64,000 bases of DNA from Cephalotrichum gorgonifer (GCA_900312665.1 ONZQ02000015.1:124001-188000); one strand, 5' to 3'. Shown: positions 1 through 11,230, counted from the first letter of the stretch. The notes: generated by a model from the sequence alone, not told the origin. Numbers and translations: made by a program.

Positions 1-1683
1 GAGAAGATTGTGCGGGGTATCGCCATCGGCATGGCGCTCATCATGTTTGGCCGCCAGGAGGGAGCCGACGTTATGATCGAGGGCCTCCTCAGCGATCCCG
101 ACCCGACCCTGCGGTATGGCGGCATCATGACGGTGGCTCTTGCCTACTGCGGCACTGGCAGCAACAAGGCGGTCCGGAAGCTCCTCCACGTTGCGGTCAG
201 CGACGTGAGCGACGACGTGCGCCGCATCGCCGTCATGAGTCTTGGATTCATCCTGTTCCGCAAGCCGGGAAGCGTCCCCCGCATGGTGGAGCTCCTCTCG
301 GAGTCGTACAACCCCCACGTAAGGTACGGCTCGGCGATGGCGCTGGGTATCTCGTGCGCGGGCACCGGCCTGGATGAGGCCATCGACCTCCTCGAGCCCA
401 TGATGAAGGACCCGACGGACTTTGTCCGGCAGGGTGCGCTCATCGCTCTGTCGATGATCTTGGTGCAGCAGAATGAGGTGATGAACCCCAAGGTGGGGCC
501 CATCAGGAAGACGCTCAAGAAGGTGGTCGGAGACAGGCACGAGGATGCCATGACCAAGTTCGGCGCGGCGCTCGCGCTCGGCATCATCGACGCCGGCGGA
601 CGCAACTGCACGATTGGCCTCCAGACGCAGACGGGCAACCTCAACATGGCGGGCATCGTCGGCATGGCCGTGTTCACGCAGTACTGGTACTGGTTCCCGT
701 TCACCCACTTCCTGTCTCTCTCGTTCTCGCCCACGTCGGTCATCGCACTTGACCACGACCTCGAGATTCCCGACGTCAAGTTGCACTGCGCCACGCGGCC
801 CAGCCTGTTCGACTATCCCCCCGAGCAGGAGGCCAAGGCCGAGGAGGGACCCGCTGTCATCGCCACGGCGATTCTTTCGACTACGGCGCACGCAAAGAGG
901 CGGGCGCAGAAGAAGGAGCGCGCTATGAGGCGCGAGAGCATGGATCTCGACCAGGCCCCCGGGCCGGTGAAGGCCGATGCTGGTGACAGGATGGATGTGG
1001 ACGAGGAGAAGGATAAGGACGCGGAGGTCGACAAGAAGGAGAAGTCCGAGGAGCCCAGGGACGAGAAGAAGGACGAGATCAACGGCGAGAAGGATGCCAC
1101 TACCGCATCCGATACGAAGAAGAAGGTGGAGAAGGAGAAGGTTGGGTATGAGATTGAGAACATGTCGCGGGTACTCCCGGGACAGCTCAAGTACATCAGC
1201 TTCCCTGCAGGGCGATACAAGCCTGTGAAGAAGGTATGTGAAACCATGTCTGGTCGATGTTTCGAGATACGTACTAACTCTTCCTAGCCTACCGGTGGAC
1301 CAATTCTCTTGCACGATAGCCAGCCCGAGGAGCCCAAGACGCTCGTAGAAGAGAAGCTTAAGAAGGTGACGACGGAGCGCGCGCCCGTCGCGCCGGCGGG
1401 CGGCAGCGGGGCACGAGGCGGCCGAGGCGGCCTGGGGGCTGGCAACACGCTTCTCGACGCGCTGAGCCGACAGGGGGCGGGTGACCTGACCATCAACGAT
1501 CTCAACAGGCTCTTCCGCCCGCAGGGCGCGGGCGATGAGGGCGCCCCGGCCACACCTGGACAGGAGAGCAGGGGCGGTGCGGCTGCAGCCGCGGGGGTGC
1601 TGACGGCCGTTGACGAGGATGCGGAGGGGGATGAGGAGGCGACTCTTCCGAAGGAGTTCGAGTACTTCACGGATGAGGAGTAA
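1..1683 (+). CDS. rpn2: 26S proteasome regulatory subunit Rpn2 (3' part)
   Basis: Largest non-ATPase subunit of the proteasome 19S lid/base; it acts as a scaffold for other subunits and binds the ubiquitin receptor Rpn13. The 5' end lies outside the window and the frame is open from base 1. Exons 1-1233 and 1288-1683; the 54-bp intron has a TACTAAC branch at 1272-1278. About 542 residues are visible. PC-type alpha-helical repeats are clear (LRYGGIMTVALAYCGTG, then VRYGSAMALGISCAGTG). They are followed by an Asp/Glu/Lys-rich disordered stretch and the conserved segment VLPGQLKYISFPAGRY. The protein ends in EFEYFTDEE, which fits the known Rpn13-binding tail of Rpn2. A Gly/Ala-rich insert lies just before the tail. 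Family assignment is firm; only the start is missing. Confidence 0.95.
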
Positions 1684-2222
1684 GAGTAACGATAAAGACC
1701 TGGATCTTAGGCCCCTGGGGTGGCTATGGTGGAGACACATGCGAGGTTGGAACTGGTATTATGTGGTAGCTCCAGCCAGGATGCTTTTCAGGTGTTTTTT
1801 CAAGCTGAGATTGGGCTCTTTGTGTGTAGGAGGGTAGAGAGCATAGATGTACAACATAGGTGTATTTTATTGCATTCCGTTATATCACTTCCTCCTTGTG
1901 TTCGGGCTCCTCCACGGCATCCGTATGTTTATACTTGCTCATCTCCCACTCCCACTACTCATGTAAGTGCCATTCAGGTGGGTGTGGGGGACCTGCGCAG
2001 ACCCGTCATGCAGCTAGCTAGCTGCATGCATGTCTATGGGCGCTAGCATTACGGGGAGACGGTAGGTATTCTGAGGCAGGTCCACTCCGCCCAGCTAATA
2101 AGATGTGCGACACGAATCGATCGACAGGCATGGAGGTTACAACCCTCACAAACTGTGGTATTAAATATTTCTACGATGAATACACCCGGCGGCCGAGGGG
2201 CAAAAAAGGGGGCAGCGGCGAA
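1684..2222. other. Convergent 3' intergenic region with palindrome
   Basis: No gene seen. It lies between the 3' ends of rpn2 and the HeLo-like gene. It carries a perfect 22-bp palindrome at 2007-2028, centred in a run of CTAG units. Confidence 0.6.
2007..2028. repeat. Perfect 22-bp palindrome
   Basis: The left arm CATGCAGCTAG is followed directly by its exact reverse complement CTAGCTGCATG with no spacer. It sits between two convergent genes and could form a cruciform or a 3'-end hairpin in either transcript. This is read directly from the sequence; a function is not established. Confidence 0.85.
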
Positions 2223-3857
2223 CTACACCACAATCTCCTCCAGCTTCCCAATAACCTTCTCGATATACCTTACCCCGACAGCAACCCCATCCTCGTCCCG
2301 GAACTCGTCCTCATCCCCAAAGTCGGTGTTGTCCGCATCCAGACACGTCAGACACGTCTCCACCACCTCGGCGTACCTCGTCCCCACCGCAGCCCTCAGC
2401 GGCCCGCGCGCCAGCCGCAGTAGGCGGAGCTTCACGTCGTCGGGGCTCCTGAAGAGCTCCGCCCCGCGGTCGTAACCTAGCAGTCCGCTCAGCGCGCCGG
2501 CCCGGCTCCCGTCTGCCGCCGCCCCCTCGTCGACGAAGGTGGTCCACAGGCCGATCTCGAGGAGGCAGACGCCGACGCTGTAGATGTCGTGCCTCATCTC
2601 GTAGTCGACCTGGGGCGTCGTGCCCTGCCTGGACGGGTGCCGGTAGAGGTTCCTCTCCCAGTTATCGTCGCCCAGGCGGTGCGTCTTCCCGTCTGCGTCG
2701 CGGAGGATGTCGAAGCCGACGAGCACCGCCACCTCCGCCGGTGTCATCTGGCCCGTCGGCGTCTCCCCGGGTGCAGTGTTGGCGCCCCTCGTCAGGACGA
2801 GGATGTTCTCCGGCCTGAGGTTCTTGTGCACGAACCCGTACGTGTGCACGTAGCCCACGGCCCTCACGACCTGCCTCGCCAGGTCGAACCTATCCGAGAG
2901 CGACTCGTGCCTACACGCCGCCCCGCCCAGCAGCCTGCTCCTGAGGCTCTGCACGCCGCTGTGCGTTTCCGGCAGGCGGAATACGAAGGAAAATCCCAGG
3001 GATGAGCCGCCCGGATCCGCTGATGCCGTGTCGTGGTGCTTGAGGAGCCCCTTGCACTCCAACAGGCCAAACGTGAACGGGTCCACATGCTGCAACCTGC
3101 GCGCAAAGTTGCGCATGTCCTTGAGCACGGCGTTGTCAGAGGGGTGGGACGTGCAGGTCACCGGGTCGAGGAGGACGCTCTGCCCGTTATCGGCTCGCCG
3201 CGCAGTGCTAGCCGTGCCGTACGGCAAGTTCCGGATGCTCTTAGGCTCGAGGCCGTCCGGCGCGAGGAACACGGAGCCCCGAGAGCCCTGTTGCCTGTCG
3301 GCATGCAGCGCCTTACGTAGATAACGCGCCGCCGAAACCGGCACGCCAGCGCGCCTCTCTTCAGCGGTCTGCCGCCTCGTGAGCTCGACAAGCTGCCTGT
3401 CGATCTCGGGCCTCGCGGCCGTCATGATCAGGTACCACGACGGGTCGAAGACCCCGCGCCACCGCTCCAGGTCGGCGACAGCCTCCTCGACCCCCTTCCT
3501 CGCGATCGCGAACTTGAACCTCCGCGTCTCGACCTTCTCCATCCCCCGGTGCGGCTCGGGGTCCTTCCACATCTTGGAGAGCTTGGCGTTGGCGACGCGG
3601 AGCTTGCCGAGCAGCGTCTCGAGCGCGGCCTCCTGGACGTCGCGGTGCCGCGGGTCGAGGAGGGGCGCGATTTCCTCGAGGAGACGCAGCTGGTGCCCGA
3701 TCTGTACCCATGATGCCTCCACGCGGACGGCGCTCTCGGCCAGGCGGGCGTCGGCGTCGCGGAAGGCCTTGCATGTCGCGACGAGCTCGTCGCCGCACTT
3801 GTAGCATAATTGGAGGATGCCGATGACACCGACGGCGCCAAGGGCTAGTTCGGCCAT
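2223..3857 (-). CDS. HeLo-like domain protein with degenerate protein kinase domain
   Basis: Single exon, 544 residues. The start at 3857 was chosen because MAELALGAVGVIGILQL is the typical N-terminus of fungal HeLo-like/prion-inhibition domains; the frame stays open upstream but only through low-complexity sequence. Residues 1 to about 200 are helical, with a hydrophobic first helix. The rest has a kinase fold: the catalytic loop reads HKNLRPEN (about residue 342) instead of HRDLKPEN, and the DFG position reads VGFD (about 377). Both catalytic Asp residues are therefore missing and no glycine-rich loop is seen, so this is a pseudokinase. HeLo domains of the family insert in or disrupt membranes during fungal heterokaryon-type cell death and resemble the four-helix bundle of MLKL. 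The gene faces the kinase-WD40 gene across 553 bp. Domain order is clear; the cell-death role is inferred. Confidence 0.8.
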   Translation of the reverse strand: MAELALGAVGVIGILQLCYKCGDELVATCKAFRDADARLAESAVRVEASWVQIGHQLRLLEEIAPLLDPRHRDVQEAALETLLGKLRVANAKLSKMWKDPEPHRGMEKVETRRFKFAIARKGVEEAVADLERWRGVFDPSWYLIMTAARPEIDRQLVELTRRQTAEERRAGVPVSAARYLRKALHADRQQGSRGSVFLAPDGLEPKSIRNLPYGTASTARRADNGQSVLLDPVTCTSHPSDNAVLKDMRNFARRLQHVDPFTFGLLECKGLLKHHDTASADPGGSSLGFSFVFRLPETHSGVQSLRSRLLGGAACRHESLSDRFDLARQVVRAVGYVHTYGFVHKNLRPENILVLTRGANTAPGETPTGQMTPAEVAVLVGFDILRDADGKTHRLGDDNWERNLYRHPSRQGTTPQVDYEMRHDIYSVGVCLLEIGLWTTFVDEGAAADGSRAGALSGLLGYDRGAELFRSPDDVKLRLLRLARGPLRAAVGTRYAEVVETCLTCLDADNTDFGDEDEFRDEDGVAVGVRYIEKVIGKLEEIVV

Positions 3858-4410
3858 GGCTTTCTTTCTTCCTTCCTCCTTTCTTTCCTTCCTTCTTTCT
3901 TTATTCTGGCTGGACTCGTACTTGTTCCCACGAGGTAGTGGCACCTCTTTTTCGGGCCTGCAGACTGTTATTTGTCGAGTATGTTGGGGCTGAAGAAGCC
4001 AGCGCCTATGTAGCTTGTACTTTTTTTCCAGCTTCCAGGTCACGTACTTTTGTCGAGGAGTCGAGTCCTCTCTGTATTATTATAGTAGATGTACTCCACT
4101 TGGGAGCAGGCTGCGTGGCTTAGAGACCGCTCCCCGTGATTTGTCCCAACCCCGCTCCTTCCCCGAGCCTTGCATTGCGGCCGCCTCGTTCCTTTCGCTT
4201 GGAGAAATTAGAACCTCATACCCTTTCTGCTCCAGGACCAACTAGAAATGCAGCCAAGTCCGACCCCATGACGACGCTGTTATCACTCAATTGCTCACCA
4301 AGATACCCGGCTCCCGCTCCGACTTCCCCACGAGGCAGCTTCATTTTGGTCCGGCTCCGGCACGGCATGGGGGCGCCGTCTCGGAGCGCCCCAGCCCCAC
4401 TCTTCACGCA
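3858..4410. promoter_or_regulatory. Shared divergent promoter region
   Basis: Only space between two divergent start codons. It begins with a roughly 50-bp pure pyrimidine tract (CTTT/CCTT units, 3859-3909) just upstream of the HeLo-like start, typical of fungal core promoters. It would let the HeLo-like gene and the kinase-WD40 gene be co-regulated. No specific operator was recognised. Confidence 0.45.
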
Positions 4411-7111
4411 ATGAATCGCTACCCGGACTTGGTCCAGGGCACCAAGCTCGATACCTCCTTCGACAATGATTACACCGTTCACGAACATGACGACTCCGAG
4501 GACGAGCAGCGCCTCAGCCGGCCGGCCCGGCGGGTGGAGTACTGGGCGACTGAGAAGGCCCTTGCAGAGGGCGGATTCGGCGAGATATTCCTCCAGCGGT
4601 GTATCAGAGGAGGAGGGAGGCGCCAGGTGGAGTGGCGTGCCGTCAAGATGGTCTCGAAACGGAAGTCGAGGGCCAAAAAAATCGACTACGTCACAGAGCT
4701 TGAGGCTATCGCCAAGTTCTCCCAGAAACGCGTAAGTTTACGAGTCTGGAACTTCGGTGCTCCTGCTCTACCCATTCCCCAACCAGCCTAACATGGAGTA
4801 CTGATACGCCGTAGTACTCGAAATGCTTCGTAAAGCTACTCGGATGGTACGATACTAATGACCACCTATTCATTGCAATGGAGTACTTCCCCCTGGGAGA
4901 CCTCCAGCGCTACATGTCCGAGAGCCAGCCTCTTCCCGAGACTGACGCGCAGCATATATCGTATCAGGTCCTCGAGGGTCTGAATTATATGCACAGTGAG
5001 GACTTCGCCCACCGTGATATCAAGCCAGCTGTACGCCCCACCCAGTATCTATTCTGAGTAGCCAGTATCTCTCTCTACAATGCTTACTAGAACCTCCTGT
5101 ACAGAATATCTTGATCAAGTCCCGCCCGCCGGATGGCTCCTGGTGGATCAAGCTTAGCGACTTTGGTATTAGCAAACGTTTCGACCCATCCGCAGAACAA
5201 GTCTCTACTATCAAGGGGACCGTAGCTTACATGGCACCTGAGCTCGTCTGTCATGACACTAGGCTGCCCCTTGTGATCAACCACCAGGCTGCTGATATGT
5301 GGTCGGTGGGTGAGATGGTCTTCCGTATGCTCTCTAAGACTGCTGCATTCCCCTCCCTGCATGCGCTCTTAAGTTACCACGTACGGCCCGACTTCTTCCC
5401 CTCGAAGCCTCTGGAGAGGATCGGAGCCAGCAAGCAGACGCTCGACTTTATCCAGTCGCTGATGCGGCCCGCGCCGGAGGCCCGCTTGACGTCGAGCCAG
5501 GCACTGGATCATGCGTGGCTCCGGTCTCTCAGACGTTCTGCAACGGTCATCTTGCCCATGGTTTCACAGTCGTAAGCTCATCCTCGCGATTGAATTCATC
5601 GATCTTCCCAGGTCTCCAAAGCTAATTGTGGGTAACTACCTAGAGGCAGTATCACCCCGGCTCCTCCAATGACGTCCGAGCTATCAAGCGGCGTCGGACA
5701 ATGGGCTACAGTAACATCAACGGGCATGAGTATCTCCCGCGCGATACCATCTGCATCAGAGCTGTCTCGCCCTACGACTGATCCTCTTACAGCCAGGGCC
5801 GCCCTCGCAATCCTCGCAATCGAATCCCGACATGGGCTGGAGCCCCCACCAGCGTTGCGCCCACCCACACGCCTGCGCTCCAAGGACAAAGCCCCGGCAA
5901 TGGAATCCCCCAGCAGCGTTTCTTTGGCCTCTTCCCACCGAGGGTTGGACCCTGTACTAGTGTCGCCCCCCCGAACAACAAACCAACGCTCCAAGGTCAG
6001 AGCCCCGCCAACTGAATCGCACAGCGGGGATCCTTTGGCCACTCCTCACACAGGGTTAGACCCTCCAGTAACCATGCGCCCCAATGGTAGCAAGATCTGG
6101 GATCGCGATGTTTTCGCACCCACACCCGTGCAAATGCTCAAGGGCCATGGCAATATTGTGAACTCAGTCGTTTTCTCGCCAGATGACCAGCAGTTTATTT
6201 CAGGCTCGACCGACTCTACTGCCAAGGTTTGGGATCGCAACTCTCGCAAATGCATAGCAACACTTGAGGGCCATCTTAGCACTCTCACCTCTGTCGCAGT
6301 CTCACCAGATGGCAAGCAGGTTATTTCAGGATCATACGACAGCACTGCCAAGGCCTGGGATCAGCACTCTGGCAAATGCGTAGCAACCTTCAAGGACCAT
6401 CGTGGACCCATCACATCCGTCGCTGTCTCGCCAGATGGCCAGCAGTTCTTTTCGGGATCCTTTGACTCCACCGTCAAAGTCTGGGATCGCAACTCTGGCA
6501 AATGTATAGCAGCGCTTCAGGGCCATGGTGGCAAGGTCGCCTCAACTGCAATCTCGCCAGATACCCGTTATTTTATCTCAGGCTCATATGGCGGTACGGT
6601 AAACATCTGGAGTTGCGGGCACTTCAGGGATTCACCTGGTCTGGCACCTCAGTCGCGATTTCGCCAGATTGCCAGCCGAGTATTTCCGGCTTATCCGACT
6701 ATACCCTGCGATGCAACGATTAAGAGCTACGATCATGGCTTTGTCGCCTCTGTGGCATTCGCGCCAGAGGGCCAGCAATTTGCCATGTCAAGCGAGATCA
6801 GCGGTACTATTAAGGTCTGGGATCTCAACTCCCAAACCTTCCTACAAAAACTTCAGCACGATGGCATTATCGGGTGTATTAACTCGGTTATATTCTCTCC
6901 AGACGGCCAGAAGATTATTTCAGCCCGGACTAACGGTGGCATCAAGGTCTGGGATCGCAGGTCTGATAGATGCATACAAACCCTTCAGCCCAACAAGCTT
7001 ACTGGGGTCTGGGCACTTGCAATATCGTCAGATAGTCGGCATATTGCCTCAGGCATGGATGACGGTACTATTATGATCTGGGATTATCGCTCGCCCGCTC
7101 GGCCGTATTAG
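4411..7111 (+). CDS. Ser/Thr protein kinase fused to WD40 repeats
   Basis: Exons 4411-4731, 4815-5030, 5105-5571 and 5644-7111 join in phase to 823 residues; the last intron links the kinase to the WD40 part. The kinase is intact: glycine loop EGGFGEIF, ATP-binding Lys in AVKMV, catalytic loop HRDIKPAN (173-180), DFG (198-200) and MAPE (222-225). A Pro/Ser/Thr-rich linker follows (about 336-500), then WD40 repeats from about 502 to the end. The first repeats are very alike and spaced exactly 126 bp. Around 6610-6720 one repeat lies in the +1 frame (see findings), so the encoded blade there is abnormal. Kinase-WD40 fusions are rare; WD40 arrays of near-identical repeats are known from fungal NLR-like receptors, where they act as fast-evolving sensors. 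Substrate unknown; the adjacent pseudokinase is an obvious candidate. Confidence 0.8.
6143..6646 (+). repeat. 126-bp tandem WD40-coding repeat
   Basis: The GH dipeptide codons at 6143, 6269, 6395 and 6521 are spaced exactly 126 bp, i.e. 42-residue WD40 units. Stretches such as TCTACTGCCAAGG and GATCGCAACTCT recur with few changes. Further, more diverged units follow to 7111. Confidence 0.8.
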
Positions 7112-7542
7112 GCTGTGTGTTGGGGCGAGTTGTCGGGCTTGGGGCTGGCGAGCGATGCCTCAACTATGAGAGGATGGTCCATCTTGTACGAGCGGGTGGG
7201 GGTAGAATGAAGCTCGATCGTACAGGATAGTTTATATAGTCCAGCAGACAACTTCTCGACTTTTGAAAGAATTGGAGAAAATCCTTGTCAACTTGTCAAT
7301 CTCATCTACCTTTGCAGGGGGGGGCTCAAAAGGTAACTTTTTGTTTCCGTACTCTCCTTTTGACCTGGGCGCTTGGTTGCTGTTTGAGTTGAGTGCGGGT
7401 GGGTGGCCGGTCGCCTTATCTTATCGATAACGGTATTCACGATAAGCCCTTCACGTATTTTATTTTTCTAGCTGACGCAAATCCACCACCATCAATCACG
7501 TATAGTTTGCCGCCAACTCGACTTTCCCACGCTTCCTTAGAA
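7112..7542. other. Intergenic region between kinase-WD40 and JIP5
   Basis: No gene seen. Holds the 3' flank of the kinase-WD40 gene, a G-run near 7315, and the presumed JIP5 promoter with GATAA and TATTTTATTTTT sequences. Confidence 0.5.
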
Positions 7543-8935
7543 ATGTTTGAGAACGTCTGCACACTCCCCCTCACGGGGGCCATCGTCTCACAGGCCCTGC
7601 ACCCGACGGAGCCCATCGTAACGGTGGGCCTCTACAATGGTCGCGTGCAGTCCTTCCGGCTACCCGCCACCGGGAGGCCCTCCGTCGACGACATGGCGAA
7701 GGGGACGATCGAGACGCTGTGGGAGACGAGGAGGCACAAGCAGGGGTGTAGGGCCCTAGGGTACACTCCCGACGGAAACGGTAAGTCCCACCTGCCCCAA
7801 CCACCCAACGGCGGAGGCGAGAATTAGTAGCACTAATACGGGCACGGCAGCCATGTTCTCCGCCGGCGCGGACGGGTTCGTGAAACACTTCGAGTCGAGG
7901 ACGGGGCGCGTGATCTCCAAGCTCAACATCCCCACGTACCACAACGCGCCCGACCACCCCTCCATCCTCCACGCGCTCGACGCCAACCACCTCCTCCTCG
8001 GCTGCGACTCGGGCGCCCTCCACGTCTTTGACGTACGGGCGAACGGCCTCGCCTCCCGCCCCGCGCGGACCACGAACCCCCACGGCGACTGCGTCTCCTC
8101 CATCAACCCCGTCCAGGCCTTCGAGGACGAGTACCTCCTCAAGCCGGCCTCGGGCCCCCCGCGCCAGTTCGTCACCACGGGCGGGTCGACCATCGCCGTC
8201 AGCGACATACGGACCGACAAGGTCGTGGAGTCGGAGGACCAGGAGGACGACCTCCTGTGCGCTACGTACGTACCCGGCCTGGGCCTCAAGGGCGCGGTCC
8301 ACGGCGCGCTGGCGGTGGGGTGCAGCACGGGCGTCGTGACGCTGTGGGACCGCGGCTCGTGGGACGACCAGCAGGACAGGGTCGTCATCGACAAGGATGA
8401 GAGCATCGACGCCCTGGTGCGCGTGCCGGCGGAGCTGGGGTACGGGGGCCGCCACGGGAAGGCGGTGTTCGCCGCTACTGGGGACGGGCGGCTCACGATG
8501 ATCGACACGATGAAGGGGAGGATCATTGATGGGGCGTCGCTGAGGCACGATGATACGGAGGGTGTGGTGGCGGGTGGGTTTGACTGCTATAACCGGCTCA
8601 TCACGGGTGGCGGGATGATTGTGAAGGTGTGGGAGGACCTAAGTGAATTACAGGGGAGCGGTGACGAGGAGGAGGATGAGGACGAGGAGGAAGAGGACGA
8701 GGAGGATGACGACAGTGAGGCGGGCGAGGATGAGGAAAGTGAGGAAGACGAGGAGGAGGCTAAGAAGGGCACGAAGAGGAGCAGGGATGAGAGCAGCGAC
8801 GACTCGGACTCGGACTCGGAGGATGAGAGGGAGAGGGAGAAGAGGGAGAGGCAGAGGATCAAGAAGGAGGCCACCGCGGCGAGGCTGGGACCCATGGGGG
8901 CCCATGGCATACTCAAGTTCGAGGGCTTGGATTAG
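7543..8935 (+). CDS. jip5: WD repeat protein JIP5 (WDR55-like)
   Basis: Nucleolar WD40 protein of the JIP5/WDR55 family, implicated in 60S ribosome biogenesis. Exons 7543-7780 and 7851-8935; intron with CACTAATAC branch; 440 residues. The N-terminus MFENVCTLPLTGAIVSQALHP matches the family start. WD40-like blades run through about residue 330 (for example LLLGCDSGALHVFDVR and GCSTGVVTLWDRGSWD). The C-terminus is long and acidic (8650-8780), then Lys/Arg-rich, and ends AHGILKFEGLD, a conserved tail. The adjacent WD40 gene is unrelated. Confident family call. Confidence 0.92.
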
Positions 8936-9814
8936 AGGCGGAGACGACGTGAGGGGAGGCTCTGACAGCGTACGTCAAGGTATTTATGTATATACGGGAT
9001 GAGATACCCCGGGGGAGATGCGTGACATTACTGAAGAAATTGGTTTATGTCCGGATATGTGGGAGTTGAGCCCACGCCCATTGCTGGACCAGCAAGTTTG
9101 TGATAATATGGAACCCGAAGTTGGCACCTTAGGCCGCCCGGCCATCTTTACACATTCGTTTTCCGATTGCAGGCATCGCCGGTCTTCTGGCCTTATCGGC
9201 GCTCGGGAAGACGGGTACTTACATGCGATCGATGAGGGAGGGGATTTCTGTCGTTTCCCTCCCTTGCAGAACGCATGTAAATGCCCGTCTTTCGTTCTTG
9301 TACTGATAGGTTGACAGATTGAGGCGGACCTGAAGGTGCTTCAAACCGCAGAATAATAGGAAGGATACAGATAATTCGGATGAGATTTTGGCACTACGAG
9401 TTAGGGAAACTGTGACCCAGTGGAGGCGGCGCATAAAGCTACATGTACGACGATTTCGATATTTGAATAGTGCTTTTCCTCATCTCATTCTCTCCTTTAT
9501 GCTCTGTGTTGGTTTTGTGGACTTGTGGCGGGGACTTGTGCTCAGACAGGTATGACATGTACAAGCAAGTACAGCTCGCGCCAACCCCACACTTTTATCA
9601 TGCAGCTTACCGGGAAGGTGAAACCGGCCGGGGTCAACGCACCAGATGCATACACAACACGCGTTCTCTCCTTGCTTGTATCTGGGGTTAAATCCCAGAT
9701 TACATGGTATGACCCCCGCATCCTAGAACCTAGAACCTAGAACCTCGATATTCGATATCCGAGTCCGAGTCAACGGCGGCCAAGATTGGATTTCCGGCCG
9801 CGCCCATCACCACG
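8936..9814. other. Non-coding stretch with short tandem repeat
   Basis: No credible gene; ORFs are short and lack the GC-rich third positions of neighbouring genes. A 7-bp unit (CCTAGAA) is repeated three times at 9722-9745, just upstream of the chitinase-like gene. Confidence 0.5.
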
Positions 9815-11230
9815 ATGCGCTTTCTCATCGTCGCACTGCTGGCCCTCGTCCAGCTGGCAGCCGGCACCCAGCCTCTCCGGTGTTTGATGTACTTAACAGG
9901 GTATGGCCGTTCCCCCCTTACCGCGCCCGGCCTAGTCAAGTCAATCAATGTTAGGTCCCGGCCGAGCTATCCCATCTCGAGCTAACCAAAAATCCACAGG
10001 CAGCATGTCGTCATCCCGGACTACGCCCTCACTAGGCACATCACCCATGTGGCCCTGGCTTTCATGAACTCGGGCGTCTTCAACGAAGAGCCGCCGCAGG
10101 AGTGGTCCCTCTTTACTACCATCCCTAGCATCCGCCCCAAGTTCCACCCCGGCACCAAGTTCCTGGTGGCTATCGGAGGCTGGGGGGACACGGCCGGCTT
10201 CGACGTCGCCGCCGAGAGTGAGGATTCCCGAGTGAGGTGGGCACGTAATGTAGCTCAGATGGTGGAGGACATGGAGGCAGATGGTATGTATCACCCTACC
10301 CTCGTCCTCACCCTCGCTCCCTCCCAATCCGGGCCAACCTACTCACCGATAACTAGGAGTTGACGTCGACTGGGAATATCCCGGGTACGTAATAGCCCTC
10401 CACTCAAACAGAGAAGGACGAAAGGCATACTGACTATGTCCAGAGGCAACGGCGAGGATTACAAGAAGGTCCCCAACTCAGAAAAGGCCTGGCAGATCAC
10501 CGCCTACCCCCTCCTCCTCCAGGCCCTCCGCCGCGAGCTAGGGCCCCACAAGCTCATAACCGCCGCCCTCCCAGGCCTCGAGCGCGACATGCTCGCCTTT
10601 ACGCCCGCGACCATCCCGCAGATTGTCTCCCAGCTAGACTTCGTCAACGTCATGACGTACGACCTATTCAATCGCCGCGACAACGTGACGAAGCACCACA
10701 CCGGCATCGCCCTCTCGCGCGCCTCCATAAACGCGTATATCTCCCGGGGCGCCCCCGCCGACAAGCTGAACCTAGGATTCCCCTTCTACGTGAAGTGGGC
10801 CCTCACGGAGCCGTGTCCGGACCCGGAGAACCCGGTCGGCTGTCCCACACTCCTCATGGAGGACCCGGAGACAGGCGCGGACCTAGGCCGCGCGGGCGGG
10901 TTCAGCTTCCACGACGAGGTGCCGTCCGACCTGGCCCCCTCGTACAACCGCGCTCTGGCTCAGGGGAAGTACGACCGGGTTGGGGGCGGGCACTACTACT
11001 GGGACGAAGGGGAGAACCGCTGGTGGACGTTCGACACGCCGGAGGCCATCCGGGTGAAGTTCCCCGTGCTGGTGGAGGGGATGGGGCTCGGCGGGGTTTT
11101 CGCGTGGGGGCTGGGGGAGGATGCACCAGAGTTTGCGCACCTGGAGGCAGTGGATGGGGCGATGGAGAAGCTGAGGGGGAAGGAGAATGCGAAGCGGGAT
11201 GCGGCGCGGCAGAGTACTAAGGAGCTGTAG
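9815..11230 (+). CDS. Secreted GH18 chitinase-like glycoside hydrolase
   Basis: Exons 9815-9900, 10000-10283, 10357-10384 and 10444-11230 join in phase to 394 residues. The 28-bp third exon encodes the catalytic motif itself. Residues 1-17 form a signal peptide (MRFLIVALLALVQLAAG). The GH18 signature DGVDVDWEYPG lies at 123-133 with catalytic acid Glu130 in the DxxDxDxE pattern. SxGG-like AIGGWGD and the barrel motif DFVNVMTYDLF are present, as is the late Trp in FAWGLGED. No chitin-binding module or GPI signal is seen. Expected to cleave beta-1,4-N-acetylglucosamine polymers at the cell wall or outside the cell. Catalytic residues are complete, so it is probably active; exact substrate unknown. 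Confidence 0.9.
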
